Source: Lineus longissimus
Lineage: Eukaryota > Nemertea > Pilidiophora > Heteronemertea > Lineidae
Direction: 5' to 3'
Assembly (NCBI RefSeq): GCF_910592395.1
Contig: NC_088323.1
Location: 5,582,001 to 5,646,000, forward strand
DNA length: 64,000 bases
Under the pieces are notes generated by a model. The model was not told the DNA's origin. It saw only the letters and a list, made by a program, of their open reading frames with translations, and did not search any database. Positions 26,205 to 38,385 of the stretch are shown here, in pieces. The first letter of the stretch is position 1. Each line of letters starts with the position of its first letter. The position numbers and the translations under genes were made by a program.

Positions 26205-27472
26205 TTACACGATTGGAAAGTTTTCAAGATAAATTTTCAAATTTTGAACGTGGCGACCTTTTATTTTTTTGTGTCTCTGGATACAGGCGTTGTTTCCCTT
26301 GCACATGGTCCCTGCTTTGATTGATGTATGCGTAATATTTAGTCGGATCAGAGGAACGTCCTGAACAACAGTCAATCTGTCCATCGACGTGTGTAAGCAT
26401 TTTGACATAAGTTCGACATCTGTGAATGTCCCAGTTGATTTTAATGACAAATATCCAATTCACCCCAGCTTTTTTACTCAGCTCAGCGGGTTAAACCTCA
26501 TCACATCCCATATTCCTTCAGCTTCACCAACCATATAATCAAATTTTTCCGGCACAAAAAGTTGTCTCTGATCTTCAAGGCCTCCCCATTTCGACCCTTC
26601 TATCATAATTAAGAAAGATAGTCGTTAACTTAATCATACATTTCACTAATGAAATTGCTAAATATATATGAAGTCTTTATCTTCAGTGCGTTTGAAGATT
26701 TTAAAAAGATTTTTCCACCGAATACGATTTTATTTGAAACCTCACAAGTTTAATCAAGATGTAATGTAAGTGGCGTCAAAATGTTATTGGGAACTTCAAA
26801 AGTTTTTTTAAAGAAGATTTTAAATCAATTTCTTAGAGTGTGTCTGACCTGTGGTATTTGACTCCTAATAGCTGTCTTGCAAACTTTTTCTTCATCTACT
26901 ACCTACAGACTGCAGATATATTTAAGGCTAAGTTTGAAAAAATTCCCTCGAAGTTCAAAAGGGTGAACTGCCCCTATCTCAACTAAACTTGAAGTAAAAT
27001 GAGCAATGCCCATTGCCCGGTAATTTGGCAAAGGAAGTTTTCATGACTTGGTCCATGACCTAAAAGGGTTAACCTAGGTGTCAATCCATCTGTTTTATTA
27101 TGCATTAGGTTTGTGATGAGGCTGCCCAGGGGGAGATTGGGACGACCTTGCAGGTGACTGCACTCTCCGATTGGATGCAGCCCAAAAATAAGATCTGCGT
27201 TACAGAGATTCGTTAAGGGTTGTGTATCGGGGTTTTTGTCATGTTCGACAACTTTTAATTGAAAAACATTACATCTTAGCCGTTTTGGGCAAGGGGTTAA
27301 AATTACCGGAGGTTGTCAGGAGAGTTCTAACAGTATGAAAAACTGCCTCAAAGACATCAACGCAATAATAAGTTGGCTCCGATTCAACAATATCTATAAC
27401 TTTCCGCCTTTCGAAGTATTTTTCTAGTAAACTCTTTGACGTTTCTACGTTTCTTGCATTCATTGCGGCCAT
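26205..27472 (-). CDS. Two-exon gene, unrecognised ~126-residue protein
   Basis: Exon 1 (27472-27307) starts in good context (GACGATGGCC) and reads MAAMNARNVETSKSLLEKYF then ERRKVIDIVESEPTYY. It ends at CTCCG|GTAATT with one base over. Exon 2 (26419-26205) follows GACATTCACAG; its first two bases complete an Asp codon and 70 codons follow, starting VELMSKCLHTSMDRLTVVQD and ending LENFPIV. The first exon is Glu/Lys/Val-rich and CpG-containing, with a CpG-rich region just upstream. An alternative reading of exon 2 in another frame (CRTYVKMLTHVDG) is also open, so the second exon is less certain than the first. Confidence 0.42.
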
Positions 27473-28099
27473 CGTCTCTCACTTTCTCACAATGGTGACG
27501 CGTTTCACCAACCGATGCTCGGAGGCTAATTAATTGTTCGGGACAAAATGCATATTCAAACGAAGTGAACAATGGCGATAACATCCGCACACATTTCCTG
27601 AAGCTGTTCACTGCCTGATTTGTTGTCATTTGATGGCAACTGATGAGTTAACCCTTTCATGGCAGTGACTGTCTTCTTATCTTAAAGGCCAGGTTAGATA
27701 GTTTTCAATTTCAACATTGAATTTTATATCTCTCAAGTACGGAAATATGCACTGGATTTAAATTTAACAGTACTGTAATGTACACTGATAAATATATACC
27801 CTACATGCCAATTTTCATCACCCAGGCATGTCTAGTTATTGCATTAGATCTGCGGGCAAAGTAAGGCTACTTCAGCTCTTACGCTTCCACTTCAAACCAT
27901 ATGACCCCAGACTTTTCAAATTTTTATTCCAAATGGACACTTCGAAATGAATCTTAATGAGTTAACCAGAGAACAATAGGTGACAAACTTGCCGACATTT
28001 CTTTATGATTTCACCACAGAATCACAATTAGGGATGAGTCACTCCCGCCCCAGGCCGCTTCTTTGACTGTCACATGACCTTGACTTCTGTCCACAGTGG

Positions 28100-28345
28100 G
28101 TGTCAGAAACAGCTCAAATTAGGTGCTAATTTCAACAGTACTGTCTTTGTCTGAACTAAATAGATGATGCTCTTTCGTCACCAATATGTACTGCTTTTGA
28201 TGTATTGGCTGATGAAAACTTTTCAAATCAGTTTCTACTAATAGTTTTGTGTTGATCTTATCTTTTAGTCTTGTTTGTCAGTACTTTAAGAAAGGGCTTC
28301 GAATTAGGTGACAATTTCAACAATTCTGTCTTGACCTGAAGTGAC
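28100..28345. repeat. Two-copy degenerate direct repeat (~185-bp spacing)
   Basis: AAATTAGGTGCTAATTTCAA with CAGTACTGTCTTTG at 28116 recurs as GAATTAGGTGACAATTTCAA with CAATTCTGTCTTG at 28301, each followed by a similar CTCACCA/GTCACCA block. It is an old local duplication. Confidence 0.6.
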
Positions 28346-28592
28346 AATCTCCTCACCATCTTTAAAGTATTTGTCCAAATAATCCAGCATATGACTAATT
28401 TCAGATTTCGTGACCATCTTAATTTCAGTCTTAGCAGAAGACACCTTAAGAATGTGAACTCTGACCAACTGCCACCTGATCATCGAGAAAAACTATGTGC
28501 TCGGCGCAACCACGAAGGTCAGATCAACATACTATACCCTCTTGTTCCCTCCTCCAACGCCTTATCCCAAAAGATGAGAGTTACCTGTACAG

Positions 28593-28606
28593 TTGCCATG
28601 GTAACT
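28593..28606. promoter_or_regulatory. Perfect RFX X-box palindrome
   Basis: GTTGCCATGGTAAC matches the X-box consensus GTNRCC-N(0-3)-RGYAAC at every position. It sits at the centre of a 10-bp inverted repeat (CTGTACAGTT against AACTGTACAG, 28585-28612). RFX factors bind such sites upstream of ciliary genes. The target gene here is not clear. Confidence 0.5.
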
Positions 28607-28770
28607 GTACAGAACATCTTAGGTTTGTGTCACCTCCGTGGTTCATTATGCGCCGTCCTTACATCTGACATCACGATGTCTTGTACATCGATGATTCGAC
28701 TAGGTGTCTTTCTTTCAATTGATTTTGATTTCGTTGATTATTAGCAATTTCACAGGTGACGTGAATTTGA

Positions 28771-28985
28771 AAGTTGAAATAAGGTGTGTGCATCAACTAA
28801 GGCGGTGTTAAAGTCAATATCAAAGGCTCATTCTCATGACGAGGAGCCAAGATAGACCAGTGGTCAAGACTTCTGGCTACTTCACAAAGTTGAAATCAGG
28901 CTTATGTGTCAACTTTGGTGCTAATAAAGTCAAGGTACTCATCCTTATGATGAGGAGCACCTTAGACCAGTAGTGAAGACTACTG
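28771..28985. repeat. Two tandem units of 116 bp
   Basis: AAGTTGAAAT at 28771 and 28887 each start a unit with TGTGTCAACT, GTYAAAGTCAA, a CTCATYCTYATGAYGAGGAG block and TAGACCAGT.GT.AAGACT. The units are clearly related, with moderate divergence. Confidence 0.7.
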
Positions 28986-29217
28986 CTACTATACTAGACC
29001 AATGGACACCGCGTCCCAGTGAGAACCTTGAATGTTCCTTTGGACAATGAATTGATGACCACAGCAATCTGTGATCAATATCAAACCATCAGTAGATGAT
29101 TCCCAGGACAGGATGTCTTGTCGCTACGGTGATTTGATCTGGCTGGCTAACTTCGATATGAGTTCTCACCTGTCTGATATCACAGAATTAGCCCCCTCCC
29201 GCCAAATAGCATCTCAG

Positions 29218-29617
29218 ACTATAGCCGCACGTACACCACCTGAAAATGGACCACCAATCTTGGTTCGCGAACCAATGCCGCACCATCGAAAATCCACCAA
29301 GCGCGTACACCAGCGCTGCAGCTAGTTATAAAATCCGGCTACAGATGGCGCGCAAACAATAAGCAGAAAGCGCCATTTCGAAAACGCCGCCTGGAGCCGA
29401 ACCATCTAACTAGCTAATTGCCGATCCATTTGCGCGTACACCACGACAAAGCCGAGCTTTTAACAAGCCGGGCGAATTTGGACCATCAAGCTTGGTGGGA
29501 CAAATTCGCCCGGCAATTTGTATCGGCAATGGATTGCCGAACCAATTTGTCGCGGCAATGTGGTGGTGTACGTGCAATTGGTACACCAATATTTCGTTGT
29601 GTAAGCGCAGCTATAGT
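29218..29617. mobile_element. ~400-bp foldback MITE with imperfect terminal repeats
   Basis: The left end ACTATAGCCGCACGTACACC is mirrored by the right end (inverse of ACTATAGCTGCGCTTACACA), with 17 of the first 21 positions matching. Inside are a perfect 16-bp palindrome at 29260-29275 (TTGGTTCGCGAACCAA) and a 48-bp near-perfect hairpin at 29467-29514 with 14-bp arms GCCGGGCGAATTTG and a loop centred on AAGCTT. The element is much more CpG-rich than its surroundings. The exact target duplication is unclear; TA within the terminal TATAG is possible. Confidence 0.7.
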
Positions 29618-29999
29618 TTGATGCAAAGTTGTTCCTGACATCGTTCCCCCATTACGTCCTGGGTATCATCTAAACCTGCTTTTACCCGTAGATGAGAGAT
29701 AACTTTGTCGCAAATTACAATCGCAGGTTGTAGCGACACAAAAAACACACATTTCCACTGAGCTTTTGACCATCAAACCAAAACAGCTGTCAACACAAGA
29801 TGATAAGTGACATATTTCAACAACATCAGCTCCTGTCCACTTCTCCCTAATTAAATTGAGGATTCACTTAAGCCACCCCTCAGGTAAGCGACTTTTGAAA
29901 TAGTCATGCGCAAATTAAATCCAAGGCAACAAGCAGCTCTCACAATTTTATTCGATAATGAGCACATCTTGGAAGGTCAAAAAGTGTGTCTTGTTCTGA

Positions 30000-32280
30000 A
30001 TAGAACTGTCATTAAATTATTCCGACTTGACAAACTTAAAATTATTTTCGTGGATGTTTCTCGCTGATGGAATCGGTTGGAAGGTAGTAAATCTCGCTCC
30101 ATTTGTGCACAAATCATGGTATTGAAAGCGACAAAACGAAACGGGATTTCAAAATTGCGAAATAAATCACGAAGGTCGGTTTTGTTGTGTTAAATCTTAT
30201 ACAAATCAACAACAAAAGCTTGGTGTGCCGCTAATAAAAATCTGTTCGCACATAGACGCCGTAAATTTTGGCACTTTCATCATGCGTGAATTGCAATGGA
30301 TAGTCCGTCAATGCGATTCAGTTAAGCCAGCAATGATATTGTCAAATTAGTCTAATAAGTTGTAAACCTTGCTAACAACTAATGAAACTAATTAGTGACT
30401 TATTAGTGACTAATGAGTGCTGATATGACATCGTTATATTCAGTCATGAATTTCATTAAGTTTCGTCGGGAAGTGTGAAGTGTTGGAGAAAATATAAATT
30501 TGTTGCAATTTTGTTGATTATCACGTGAATGTTGATTTTCTCCTCGCAGATTTATAGCTCAGGTTTGTGTATTTTAAGATATCTAGGGGATTTTTTACTA
30601 CCATCGGGTTTCATTATCTGATTCATTTTTCCAATTCGGAAACCTTTAATTTTGAAACTTTTAGCCAGTCAATGTAGCATTTCTTCAAAGTCAACTCACC
30701 CTTGATGATCACGATACACCAACGTTAAGATATCCCCAGTACCGAAGGGGTTAATTCTGGACAGTATTTTATTCACCAACATTGGCTTCATCACCTATGA
30801 GACAATCCCTCACCGTCCTCAACTTGTCTGTTCGTCCCTCGGCTTACCACCCTCCATTAATGTCTAGGATTACGGGAGTGCTCGTAAAGAAATATCAAGA
30901 ACGGGGAAGTTTTTAATGGGGTCTTACCTCACAAAGATATTATTGGAGAATGGGGAGTTGATCAATCGAGGTGTCTACAATTTCTTTCCAGGGTCTTAAG
31001 AAAACAGCAAGGTCCTGGTGGTATGAATTTACATGAACTAGAATCAACCCTAAAACAAATCGAACCATCAAAGCACACTGGTCTTAAACTTGCAAGTCTC
31101 GCCCCAGGGGCTTTACTAAGTGACTACTCCTTAGCATAATCCAAGAAGACATTGGTCCAAATAACATGATATTTTCTGAAATGAACAGGACATGGTAATT
31201 GAGCCAGCCATAAAAAATGTAGCGGAGAGCAAAATTGAAACCATAATAATCAGAAACCAAGCAAAACACAATTTCTTCATCCAGGGTCATGTTCATAAGA
31301 TCACACTCGCAACAGAACCTTCTCGATAATCTGTTTTTCCTAACTTCCCAATCATCGCTACGCCTTGTTTTTACCAGCACCTTCACTTATTACACTTTTC
31401 TTTAAAATATCTCGTATCAAAGTCGGCCGTCGAAAATTATTGCAAAGACTCATAAACGTCTTCTCCTTTGATTTGCCGTGGTGATGGACGCGCATTTACT
31501 TTACGTCGAGAATCGCTCCGATGTCACTTTTTAGATGCAACCAGTGAGAGGTTACCGAATGATTGATAAGAGCAGGATTAGCAATAACATCGTGTTCTTT
31601 GTGAGCCGACTTCCATTTTTTAGATCGACCTCTTGCAACTTTGACTTTTTGCGTTAACCATCTCGGTGTGATGTGCTGTCAGGCTCCGGTCATGTTACAC
31701 AATGACATCAAGTCATGTAAGGTGACATTGGTCGATAATAATCTATCGTAGTTTATATCAAAATATAAACCCCCATTTTTTTACTTTAGCAATTAGAAGG
31801 TTACTGCTTTGAACCCCACAGACAGCTAAGGAGGACTCTGTCTCACTTGCCTTAGTCTTAGTCTATTAATTCTTGTAGGTATTTATGGCATTACTGGTAT
31901 AGCAAACATGGTCATCAGGTGTTTTTATGGCTAGAAGTATAAAACTGGCCTTTGCTATACCAACACAACACACTGTTCAGGTGTAGACGCGGAATCGTGA
32001 AAAAGCCACCAGCAAGCCAAGTCGTAGGCAATCAGCGGCCATTACAGAACGATCAATTTCTCCATGTGTTCCTTTATTTAGTTGTGGATTATTTCCAGCC
32101 TCCTCCCTTGTTTAGTGCTGTCTTAACTTGATCCGCACAAATACGGGAGGATTTGGGCGTTCGGCGTCTTTTGCCTGGCTCTGTCGATCGCGTAAGAGGA
32201 TTATGGGATGTTGGACACGCAATTAATGCACAAAGTCACTCAGAAATGGATGAGACTGGCTGAAGTCTGGTTGGAACAGG
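30000..32280. other. Non-coding stretch with weak exon candidates only
   Basis: A 101-codon - strand frame (31386-31084) and a few donor-like strings (GTGAG|GTAAGACC read on - at about 30927) occur, but no pair gives a consistent exon. A TTAACCCCTTCGGTACTGGG-like string (- strand, near 30740) resembles dispersed repeat ends. Confidence 0.3.
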
Positions 32281-32286
32281 TGTACT

Positions 32287-32301
32287 GGGGGGGGGGGGGG
32301 G
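32287..32301. repeat. Run of 15 G
   Basis: An uninterrupted mononucleotide run, liable to length errors in sequencing. Confidence 0.95.
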
Positions 32302-33760
32302 TATTTGATAAGAAGAAATGTCACGAGATGTTTGCGCATTGGTAAAATAGGCAAAGGGGAAGCAAACTGGAGGATCTACACGATGCCAGGATTTGAAGTG
32401 TAAACATGGTCAAGTGTGGTGTAAAGTGATTCTAAGCAAGTTTCTAAAAAGTGGCTTCCGTCTGAAACTTCAAGATTTTACACTTAAATAAATAACTGCA
32501 TAAAATTTGTCAACTCAAATCCGAAAACAGAATGACCAAAATGTACACCCACTTACATGAACAGTACCGCAGTGCAAATGTAACGAAAAGGCCAAAAAAA
32601 ATGTGTCACCGCCGCTTATCCGGAAGTGCATGCACACCTCAGTGCACTGCAATCACCCCGACCTAACAAGATGCATTTGATCAAAACCAGCATCAATATC
32701 AATCTATGCTCAATTTTTCTTGGCAATGCCAGCAGCAGGCACTCATCCATCTCATTTTACGGCCCATATCACTGAAGCTTTGCCATTCGGATTTGCTAGC
32801 ACATGCAGCATGAGGAGAGTTGAGGCTTGGCGATCAACGGAGGGCAACCTTTGAATCAAAGAGTGATTCACGATTTCTTTAACATGTGTAACCATGTTAT
32901 GTGCTATTCTAATACAAAAGATGCACTTGACCCTTTGTGTTTGAGGGACACAGTGCAGTGGTAGATTAGAGGAGGCGCATGAGGCATGCATGCCCATTTT
33001 CATTGGAGGGCAATGATTTTCTGGTGCACCTCCCCAAACGATGCTAATGACCACTTCGAATTCAGCCATCAGATGGCAGGAAACACACACTTGGCATTTA
33101 AATTTCCATTTTTTTCTGCGGAAAAGGCCGATAGATCACATCTCGTTTCCAAGAATACATCTTTGGTGCTCTTTCGGTGGCAATGCAAATTTCGAATATT
33201 CTGTTTAGCTCTTTCTCTGTGATGCCCATCAGGGTTCAACCTGGATAAGCATCTTCCCAACTTGACCAGAATCATGTATATTAGCCAGGCCTCCCAACTT
33301 AACGAGCTGGCCTAAGCTGGGATGAGTTCTACAAGGACTCAAGTTAAGAAGGGGGGAATAATATCTACGTGTAGGTCTAAAATGCAAATAAATATTTTTG
33401 CTCAAACTTAAGTTTTGGATACAGATTCTTCTCTGAGGGAATCTAAAACATACACAGTGGTATGTTGTTTAAATTCTTGTCTAGACCGCCTGAGAGATAT
33501 ACAATATGATAGCCAGAAACACCTGTCTCACTGAAGTAAGAGCCAGGTTAATAAAGTGGTAACATAATTAACATCCTACATAATATCAAATTAGACATAT
33601 GATTTCAACCGCACATCCAAAACACGACTTTCAAACACTGCTATCACTTTCACAACACATTTATTATTAGTCACCAAAATTGCCTGAAGCAACCAGCGAA
33701 CTTTGCGGTTACAACGTACACCAACCAACCAATCGAATGCATGGATTTGTCCCAGTTTCC

Positions 33761-34111
33761 ATGGCAACCCTAGGTAAGACAATCACGTATTGTTCTCAGA
33801 AAATACTTTTTCACCAACCTACAGGAACCCGGGGCTGCAGAGCTGAGTTTAGAAGATTTGATACGAGTCATTATTGGTGGCCATTATGGAAGTCGCCCCG
33901 GAGATACCGCTGGGTTAGTGAGACTGCACAGGAAGCATTAGCAGTTTTATCAAAGCTGATAGCATGGCAGTCAAAAGTCATTGGTAACTTTGGCCAGAAT
34001 AAGAGAACTGGCGAGAGAGTGAAAAAACGAGTTTCAAAATTCTGTGAATTAAATCATAGTTCTCACAAGAATAATGTACGATCTACCTCAGATAAACAGA
34101 TTAGATGTTAA
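33761..34111 (+). CDS. Candidate small gene or last exon, + strand
   Basis: A first exon ATGGCAACCCTAG|GTAAGA (33761-33773) and an acceptor at 33824 (TTTTTCACCAACCTACAG) define a 51-bp intron. Joining in phase gives MATL, then GTRGCRAEFRRFDTSHYWWP and about 80 more residues to a stop at 34111. The same frame is open without splicing back to 33680. An alternative reading of the block after the acceptor (EPGAAELSLEDLIRVIIGGH, ending LHRKH at 33941) looks even more protein-like and would make it the last exon of a gene starting further upstream. The start sits in an X-box-like GTTTCCATGGCAAC and next to CCAAT strings, as in a promoter. Confidence 0.3.
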   Translation: MATLGKTITYCSQKILFHQPTGTRGCRAEFRRFDTSHYWWPLWKSPRRYRWVSETAQEALAVLSKLIAWQSKVIGNFGQNKRTGERVKKRVSKFCELNHSSHKNNVRSTSDKQIRC

Positions 34112-34803
34112 GAATGTATTTTCAGGGGAGAGTTAATCAAAGTCCCTGGATCCTGTTTCCGGCATAAAAATGTCACCTTGACAACTTCCTCTCATTGTGG
34201 GTGCGTCATGCATTCTTATTACGGAATAAATGGCCGAGAAGCTAGGGACTCGTGCATGACGACGATTCATGAGAAGGGGTTAAAAAGGATTGGTTTGTGT
34301 GAGAAGATGTGGCTGTATCAGAGATTTAGGCCACAATGGGGTGTGGAGGTAACATCCTTTCTCAAAAATGTTGAGACAGATTCGGGGCCTAAGTCATTGC
34401 AAAATACCATGATAAACCAGGACATCCAATGTACCTGGTAGTTAAAAAACTTGCAGAGGCAAAAACTCTTTAAAGTTGAGCAAAAATTCCTTTGTTTGGC
34501 CTGATTACAAAGAGGCGCATGAATTCCTGCGATCGTTTTCCATCCTAATGTGATTGTCATGTTCCAAGTTCATGACGATATCTGATATTTACATAAGCAA
34601 AGGCGTGCTCATCACAGTGGTACAGTCACTGCCAGAAGTATTTTCCACCCAGTAATTATCATCAACTATCAATCTTGACCCAACTAGAGCATGCTCATCA
34701 GAGAGTTTGTTGGAAATAAGTACAGTCATCACTGAAGTATCATCCACCCTGCCTTCTCTTTCGCATCAGCATAGGGGTTTGGTGGAATTTTGTATAGTCT
34801 GCA

Positions 34804-35105
34804 TCACAAGTTCATGTTCCCCCTACAACTGCATCTTTTTTTGTCAAATGAGATAGCAGCATCGAATCTGCCAGGAGGCCCAGTCACATTGTGTAACTTT
34901 TCAGGGCACAGTTGGACATTGGTTTTTGTGCCAGAAAAACAACATTGAGGTGAAACAACCACAGCCAAAGCAAATTTGAGATCCAGGCATCCTTGTGACG
35001 TCTTTTGCTTGCTCTGCAAGTGTTCTTTGGGAGATATTTCTACCTCATCAGCTGTCGGCGTTGTTGTTGCAACCTTGCATGGGGCTCGAAAAGGTACACG
35101 CCTCA
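34804..35105 (-). CDS. Possible - strand last exon, Cys-containing
   Basis: A good acceptor (CCCTGTTGTTGGCGCAG) is followed by 2 bases and 99 codons plus stop, containing TADEVEISPKEHLQSKQKTS, then SPQCCFSGTKT, and ending CSCRGNMNL. A + strand ORF covers part of it. No family is recognised. Confidence 0.33.
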
Positions 35106-36892
35106 CTGCGCCAACAACAGGGATTGATCAGAAGTCCGCTATCCCATTACTCATAAAAAATCGCAATCACTCTACAAAATATCTTGATGTGTCAAAAATT
35201 TACAGACATTTTAAAATCTGCGGGAAAATAGTGTAAAATCCTGTTAGTGCCTTATCGCATTATCTATTTGAGAGAATGAAGAAACGATCCCATCTTACTG
35301 TACCTCACTAGCGACGGTAGACGACTTTCTATTTCTATAAGAGGCTTACCTGAATAAGAGAGACAGAGTGAAAATTTAATCAAAATGTGTTTTTGATTCA
35401 TTTGACAATCTCAATTTTAAAAACTCGTGTGAGTGGCCTGAAAGTTGAATGCATTGTGTCAGATATGGATCCAGGCGGCTTTAAAAGGGAGGCGTAAAGA
35501 AAAGAATAGCCTAAACATGCTAAATGTTTGGTGTTACACCGCAAAACTGCACTCAAAATCAATACCTTTCCCACAGTAGGGGAAGGGGGCAAGTAATGAC
35601 GCCCTTTGCCCCCAAGTGTATGCCTAGGTATCACCTTTGTCATGCTGTCAGTTAGCAATTCAAAATGGCTGACATGGCAGCCATTTTACTTTTGGCAGCT
35701 TTTTCATTCAAACATTCACAGATATGCCTATTGAATCATGCACAGCAATGAGAGTAAGATGGGAGAAAATTTGATCACTTCAAGAGTTGTAGATTATTCT
35801 GTGGAAATCAAAACCAACCCAAGGATTGTTTATGACACCGGAGAATTCATTTCCAACTTGTTTTCACTTCCATCTCGCAAAGCACAAAAGACTAAGTCGC
35901 TTTCAAGGACAAATCAAGAATAAATCAACAAGCTTTTTGATGAAAGCGACTCAAGAGATCATAGATGGGGATCCGCCTTACATGAGATTTAGATGATGGG
36001 GGAAGTAAAGAGGTATTAGGCCAGGTAAAAAATAGTTTCTTGTCCGAATCTACTAAAATCAGAGTGGGGAACTTTCCTTTTCTTTTTTTTAAAGATAATG
36101 ATGTCAAAATCAAGACATTTCATCAGCAAATACGCCCCCGAGGACAGATTAACCATCCAACACACATCAAACTTTGGATCATCAGGAATAATACCAATGC
36201 GGAAATGCTACCAGCATGTGTGGTGTTGTAAAACAAAATTAAAAGGTGGCAAAATCTTAAATTTAAAAAAGCTATTTTCAAACAGTGGCCAATATTGGGG
36301 CAGGTGATAACAAAAAACAAGTTTTTATTTTTATTTGGCCTCATACATTACATATCTCTACCTATTAATGCTACCCTTTTGGGATATGGCGGTATGATTG
36401 CAAAAGTTGTGAACGAGCATTATTTCTTTTCCCTTGCCACAGCATCAGGTTCAAAAAGATCTTCCACGATTTTTCACCCTCACTTGATCGTCATTTCCTA
36501 TTATTCCACCATCGCTAATTCTTTCCTACCTGCCGCGTGATTGGCTGTGGACGAAACAAGACCTGACACAGCAGTAATGGGCACATCTTCATTTCCATGG
36601 CAACACTGCCAAAAACAACGCCAGAAACACGCAGGAAAACTTTCCACATCACGTGCAAGTAATTTTTGGTTCGTTAAAATTCTATTTCCTGTCGCAGAAT
36701 ACGTTATTGTGAATTAAACGACGAGATTCGCCCAATTATTTTCTCGCAATCACAAGAGCATATGAATTTGCTTATTTAGCAAGAAGTATGGCTTATTCTG
36801 ATCGTATCCTGCTCATTTAGAGGAGAGGATGCGTGTGGGGGAAATGTGAGTCATGTGACCTGGTAGGAATGGGTCGAGAATATTTATGGTGG

Positions 36893-36955
36893 CAGACTGG
36901 GGTAGAGATAGTGCAGTGGAAGAGCACAAGAGATCATTGGTTTGAGTCCGCTTGA
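36893..36955 (+). repeat. tRNA-like SINE head
   Basis: Box A TAGTGCAGTGG (36909-36919) fits the consensus TRGYNNARNNG exactly. Box B GGTTTGAGTCC (36939-36949) differs at one position from GGTTCGANTCC. The spacing is short but within the polymerase III range. No intact acceptor stem or CCA end, so this is a tRNA-derived repeat rather than a tRNA gene. It shares GCAGTGGAAGAG with the piece at 39619. Confidence 0.4.
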
Positions 36956-38267
36956 ATTGGTTACTCTACTTGGCAAGTTCAGGTGAGCACCTTCTGGTTT
37001 TTCCTTGAAACACAAGATTGATTTGTGTGGCCGGGATAAACATAGGATTTCCCTAGATAGAAAATATACTCGCAAAAGGCAAATTTCAGGCAAAAAATAA
37101 ATTTCTCATCCCAGCCCATGGGATCAACAATTGAAGGTAACAAGCCTGCACAACACCGACCAAATCCTCAGAGATAATATTTCACACTTGAATCATATAA
37201 TTCGATTAGGACAACTCGACTGACTTGGCATTTTTATCATTTCTGGCCAGATCTCATTTCAGGCAATATATATGATATATGATGATAATAAATACCATTA
37301 AAACATACCCGTGTTACAGGTAGATGGAAGGTTATCAATCCGTGTGCACATTGGAAGGATCATTCATCATCCTTGTCAAACATTGACAGAGAATAATTTC
37401 AAAGCACAGCAGCTGAAATTGACTTTGTGTGCGAGTTTTTCAGATTGTTGCAGTTTTATTGGGATTTATCATGCAAATTTCACATTGAACCCAAAATGTT
37501 CAAGAAGTTGGTTCAAAAAAGTGATACCAAACTCTAAAGCTCTTATTCCACTTGGGATATTTTCCGCTACACTTGGCCTCGCGTATTTCTGATTACCTGC
37601 AAAATAGTGGTTGGTGGGTCATGGAAACATCACCAAGTTTTAACTTGAGAGCGTGATAGATTCCAAAATCCAAGTCTACTAATATATCTCATTCTATCCT
37701 TAAGAGATTGTCATATCATGCATGATTTTAAAGATAACTTTGTACAGAATAAGCCAATAACTCATTTTACGCAACAGCCTCCTTTTGCCAGAGAGGGTAT
37801 TTCGAATGGCTGACAATACAACATGTGAAATTATAACAATTGTTATAAACATAGAATTTCTACCAATCTGCCTGGAGAAAAAACGACCAAAACTCTGTCA
37901 ATTTTTCAAAGTCTCATAAGAGCACCCCAGGATTTGCTGTCATTCACGATAATTTAACAAAATTTAACAATTCAAAAGTCACCTGTGGCTATGTTCCTGA
38001 GGTGGTATAATTTTCTCGGTGAATTTGACTAAATTGAAGCTATTTTCTTCAATTTCTTTTGTAAAGTTTGACAAGGAGAATGATGAGGATGCTGACTGTG
38101 ATTCAAATTTTCTGTTACAGAATTTTTTTTCAAGCCTCTCTTCCTTTTCAGCATCCACTGCTGGACTTCGTTGTTTAAATCGAGTTTGTCGCTAATGCTG
38201 GCGTTGAAACTGTCACAGCCAAACCATGTAGACCAATGTGGACCAAAACCCCCTCTATCCCAGCTAT

Positions 38268-38385
38268 AAAGGCTTCAACGTTAAAAAGACATGAACTCTA
38301 AAAGCTTCAAAGTTAAAATAACATGGGCTCTAAAGGATTCAAAGTTAAATTGACATAAATCTAAAGGTTTCAAAGTTAAAATGAA
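38268..38385. repeat. Four tandem units of 32 bp
   Basis: Units start AAAGGCTTCAA, AAAAGCTTCAA, AAAGGATTCAA and AAAGGTTTCAA at 38268, 38300, 38332 and 38363. Each continues GTTAAAA...ACAT and ends near CTCT. Confidence 0.85.

Noticed and set aside
31084-31386. - strand 101-codon frame with hydrophobic stretches
   Set aside because: No acceptor, no donor, and frames of this length are expected by chance in 64 kb.
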